Position numbers and translations under genes: made by a program
The notes under the pieces: model-generated
Database searches by the model: none
What the model saw: the letters and a program-made list of their open reading frames with translations, nothing else
Told to the model about the DNA's origin: nothing
Assembly (NCBI RefSeq): GCF_020092905.1
Contig: NZ_JAGSGB010000001.1
Coordinates: 434,001 to 498,000, forward strand
Length of the DNA: 64,000 bases
From: Pacificimonas aurantium
Lineage (GTDB): Bacteria > Pseudomonadota > Alphaproteobacteria > Sphingomonadales > Sphingomonadaceae
Direction: 5' to 3'
Shown here: in pieces, positions 62,240 to 64,000 of the stretch
Position numbering within the stretch: the stretch's first letter is position 1
Layout of the letters: each line of letters begins with the position of its first letter

Positions 62240-64000
62240 CCAAGCATCTCCGCGATGGCCGCTTCGATTTCGGCGATCTTGAAGGGTTGGCCGCTGACCT
62301 TGTTGAGGGGCTGGGCGTCGACGAGGAACTGGTCGCGGAGGACGGTTTTCAGCTGGCCGGTGTTCATTTCCGGCACGAGGATCTTGTCGAAACCGCGCAG
62401 CAGCATTCCGAGATTCTTCGGGAAGGGCCAGAGGTGGCGGATGTGGAGCTGCGCCACATTCGCGCCGCCCGCGCGGGCACGCTTCACAGCCTGGTGGATG
62501 GGACCGTAAGTCGACCCCCAGCCGACGACGAGCATGTCGTCCCCGGGTCCGCCAATCTCGAAATCCTGGTCGGGGATGGAGTCCGCGACGCCCTCGACCT
62601 TCGCCTGGCGCGTATCGGTCATCTTCTGGTGGTTGGCCGGCGCGTAGTCGATGTTGCCGGTCTCGTAATTCTTCTCGATGCCGCCGATGCGGTGCATCAG
62701 ACCGGGGGTACCGGGCTTGATCCAGACGCGCGCAAGCTTCTCGTCGCGGCTGTAGGGGCTGACGGGCTCGCCCTCATAGTGCCGGGCGGGACGATGCTCG
62801 TAATCGTCGATGGAGGGCACGCGCCAAGGCTCTGCGGCATTGCCGATATAGCCGTCGGTCAGCAGCATGACGGGAGTCATATATTCGACCGCGATCCGGC
62901 ACGCCTCGATGGCGCAGTCGAACGCATCGACCGGCGAACGCGCAGCGATGACCGGCATCGGCGCGTCGCCGTTGCGGCCGTAGAGCGCCTGGTAGAGATC
63001 GGACTGCTCGGTCTTCGTCGGGAGGCCGGTCGAGGGACCGCCGCGCTGCGAATTGACGATGACGAGCGGAAGCTCGGTCATGACGGCAAGGCCCATCGCC
63101 TCGCCCTTCAGCGCAATGCCCGGCCCCGAGGAGGAGGTGACGCCGAGCTGGCCCGCATAGCTTGCGCCGATAGCCGAACAGATGGCCGCGATCTCGTCCT
63201 CGGCCTGGAAGGTGGTAACACCGAACTCCTTCAGCCGCGACAGGGTGTGGAGAAGCGGCGAGGCCGGCGTGATCGGGTAGGAGCCGAAGAACATCGGCAG
63301 GTCGACGAGGCTGGCGCCCGCAACGAGGCCGAGGGCTAGGGATTCGCCGCCCGTCACGGTGCGGTAGAGGCCGGGCTCGGTTTCCGCCGCGCCGACCTGG
63401 TAGCGGCCGAGACCCTGCTGCACCTCAGCCGTTTCGCCATAGGCATGGCCGGCGTTGAGGGCGGCGATGTTGGCGGCGGCGATTTCCGGCTTTTTGAGGA
63501 ATTTCGCGTTCAGCCAGTCGACGATCGGCTGGCGGTCGCGGTCGAACATCCAGAGGACAAGGCCGAGCGTCCACATATTCTTCGACCGCAGCGCCTCCTT
63601 GTTGCCGAGGCCGAATTCCTTCACGCTCTCCAGCGTCTGCGCGGAAATGTCGAACGCCACGAGCTGATAGTCCTTCAGCTCGTCGGTTTCGAGCGGGCTT
63701 TCCTCGTACCCCGCCTTCTTGAGGTTGCGGGCGCCGAATTCGCCGGTGTCGGCGATGATGAGGCCGCCCGGCTTCAGCGCGGCGAGGTTGGTCTTCAGCG
63801 CCGCGGGATTCATGGCGACGAGAATGTCGGGGGCATCGCCCGCCGTCTCGATCGCTTCAGAGCCGAAATTGATCTGGAAGGCGCTGACGCCGAACGTTGT
63901 GCCCTGCGGCGCCCGAATCTCGGCCGGAAAGTCCGGGAAGGTCGCAAGGTCCGAGCCGGCCAGCGCGGTCGACTGGGTGAACTGTCCGCCCGTCAGCTGC
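62236..64000 (-). CDS. korA: 2-oxoacid:ferredoxin oxidoreductase, alpha subunit (KorA type, gamma-alpha fusion), 5' end missing
   Basis: At least 588 codons, open to the window edge. The N-terminal visible part (QLTGGQFTQSTALAG, FGVSAFQINFGSEAIETAG, DILVAMNPAALKTNLAALKPGG) is the gamma domain fused in front of the alpha pyrimidine-binding domain, which shows GSYPITPASPLLHTLS and SSGPGIALKGEAMGLAVMTELPLVIVNSQRGGPSTG. The C-terminal domain ends in KVSGQPFKIAEIEAAIAEML. The internal ATG at 63813 is not the start. Upstream genes and the promoter lie beyond the window. Confidence 0.93.
   Translation of the reverse strand, partial: QLTGGQFTQSTALAGSDLATFPDFPAEIRAPQGTTFGVSAFQINFGSEAIETAGDAPDILVAMNPAALKTNLAALKPGGLIIADTGEFGARNLKKAGYEESPLETDELKDYQLVAFDISAQTLESVKEFGLGNKEALRSKNMWTLGLVLWMFDRDRQPIVDWLNAKFLKKPEIAAANIAALNAGHAYGETAEVQQGLGRYQVGAAETEPGLYRTVTGGESLALGLVAGASLVDLPMFFGSYPITPASPLLHTLSRLKEFGVTTFQAEDEIAAICSAIGASYAGQLGVTSSSGPGIALKGEAMGLAVMTELPLVIVNSQRGGPSTGLPTKTEQSDLYQALYGRNGDAPMPVIAARSPVDAFDCAIEACRIAVEYMTPVMLLTDGYIGNAAEPWRVPSIDDYEHRPARHYEGEPVSPYSRDEKLARVWIKPGTPGLMHRIGGIEKNYETGNIDYAPANHQKMTDTRQAKVEGVADSIPDQDFEIGGPGDDMLVVGWGSTYGPIHQAVKRARAGGANVAQLHIRHLWPFPKNLGMLLRGFDKILVPEMNTGQLKTVLRDQFLVDAQPLNKVSGQPFKIAEIEAAIAEMLG

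Noticed and set aside
1-64000. CRISPR arrays, insertion sequences, integrases, phage genes, toxin-antitoxin or other defence genes
   Set aside because: None recognised on either strand; the only tandem repeats are those listed, and none has spacer-like structure.

Overview
The window is a GC-rich chromosomal segment of a Gram-negative alphaproteobacterium, most likely in the order Sphingomonadales. This rests on gene order and family content: dnaA-rpsT-mutM-ubiE-ubiB-coaBC-dut-moeB lie in one block, and there are a TonB-dependent receptor, an acpP-fabF-mltG run, metX-metW, and Sphingomonadales-like small proteins. Genes are tightly packed with many 1-4 nt start/stop overlaps and frequent GTG/TTG starts. 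I see no rRNA, CRISPR array, insertion sequence, integrase or recognisable defence system.

Layout. 1-10104 (minus strand) is an exopolysaccharide operon: CapD-type nucleotide-sugar dehydratase, Wza-type export lipoprotein, Wzc-type tyrosine autokinase with a Tyr-Gly tail, an uncharacterised membrane-anchored protein, an O-antigen ligase/polymerase, a sulfotransferase, a sugar aminotransferase and a glycosyltransferase cut by the window edge. 10261-15872 holds methionine aminopeptidase, a CinA-like protein, a DUF1206 membrane protein, a tRNA-Leu(TAA) and two transporters, one of whose 3' end runs antisense through the tRNA. 16016-24661 is a catabolic stretch: an exported TolB-propeller amidohydrolase, an M61 peptidase, methylmalonate-semialdehyde dehydrogenase, a small lipoprotein and a CaiB-type CoA transferase. 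24678-32522 holds an orphan PstS with a Pho-box-like site, two transporters, a Baeyer-Villiger-type monooxygenase, acylphosphatase, a dicarboxylate symporter and a stress-type SDR.

32519-47817 is mostly housekeeping: an LLM oxidoreductase coupled to dapB, a sirtuin, a hypothetical secreted protein whose signal-peptide region is broken by a 35-bp tandem triplication, dnaA, rpsT, mutM, ubiE, ubiB, a lipoprotein with 34 consecutive prolines, coaBC, dut, a probable newcomer (PhyH-like dioxygenase), moeB-like, DsrE-like, rpmB and lrgAB. 47846-64000 holds yciI, metX-metW, mltG-fabF-acpP, an SDR, a divergent TetR/TonB-receptor pair sharing a clean operator-like palindrome, photolyase, a D-amino-acid-transaminase-like enzyme, an ECF sigma/anti-sigma/CpxP-like operon, and the 2-oxoacid:ferredoxin oxidoreductase genes korA and korB, which are separated by a small AT-richer membrane-protein gene.

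No wholly new multi-gene system can be claimed from sequence alone. The best leads are the 35-bp tandem repeat that switches a secreted protein's reading frame (35947-36053), the membrane-protein gene wedged between korA and korB, the divergent TetR/TonB regulatory palindrome, and the unknown protein and sulfotransferase built into the polysaccharide operon.
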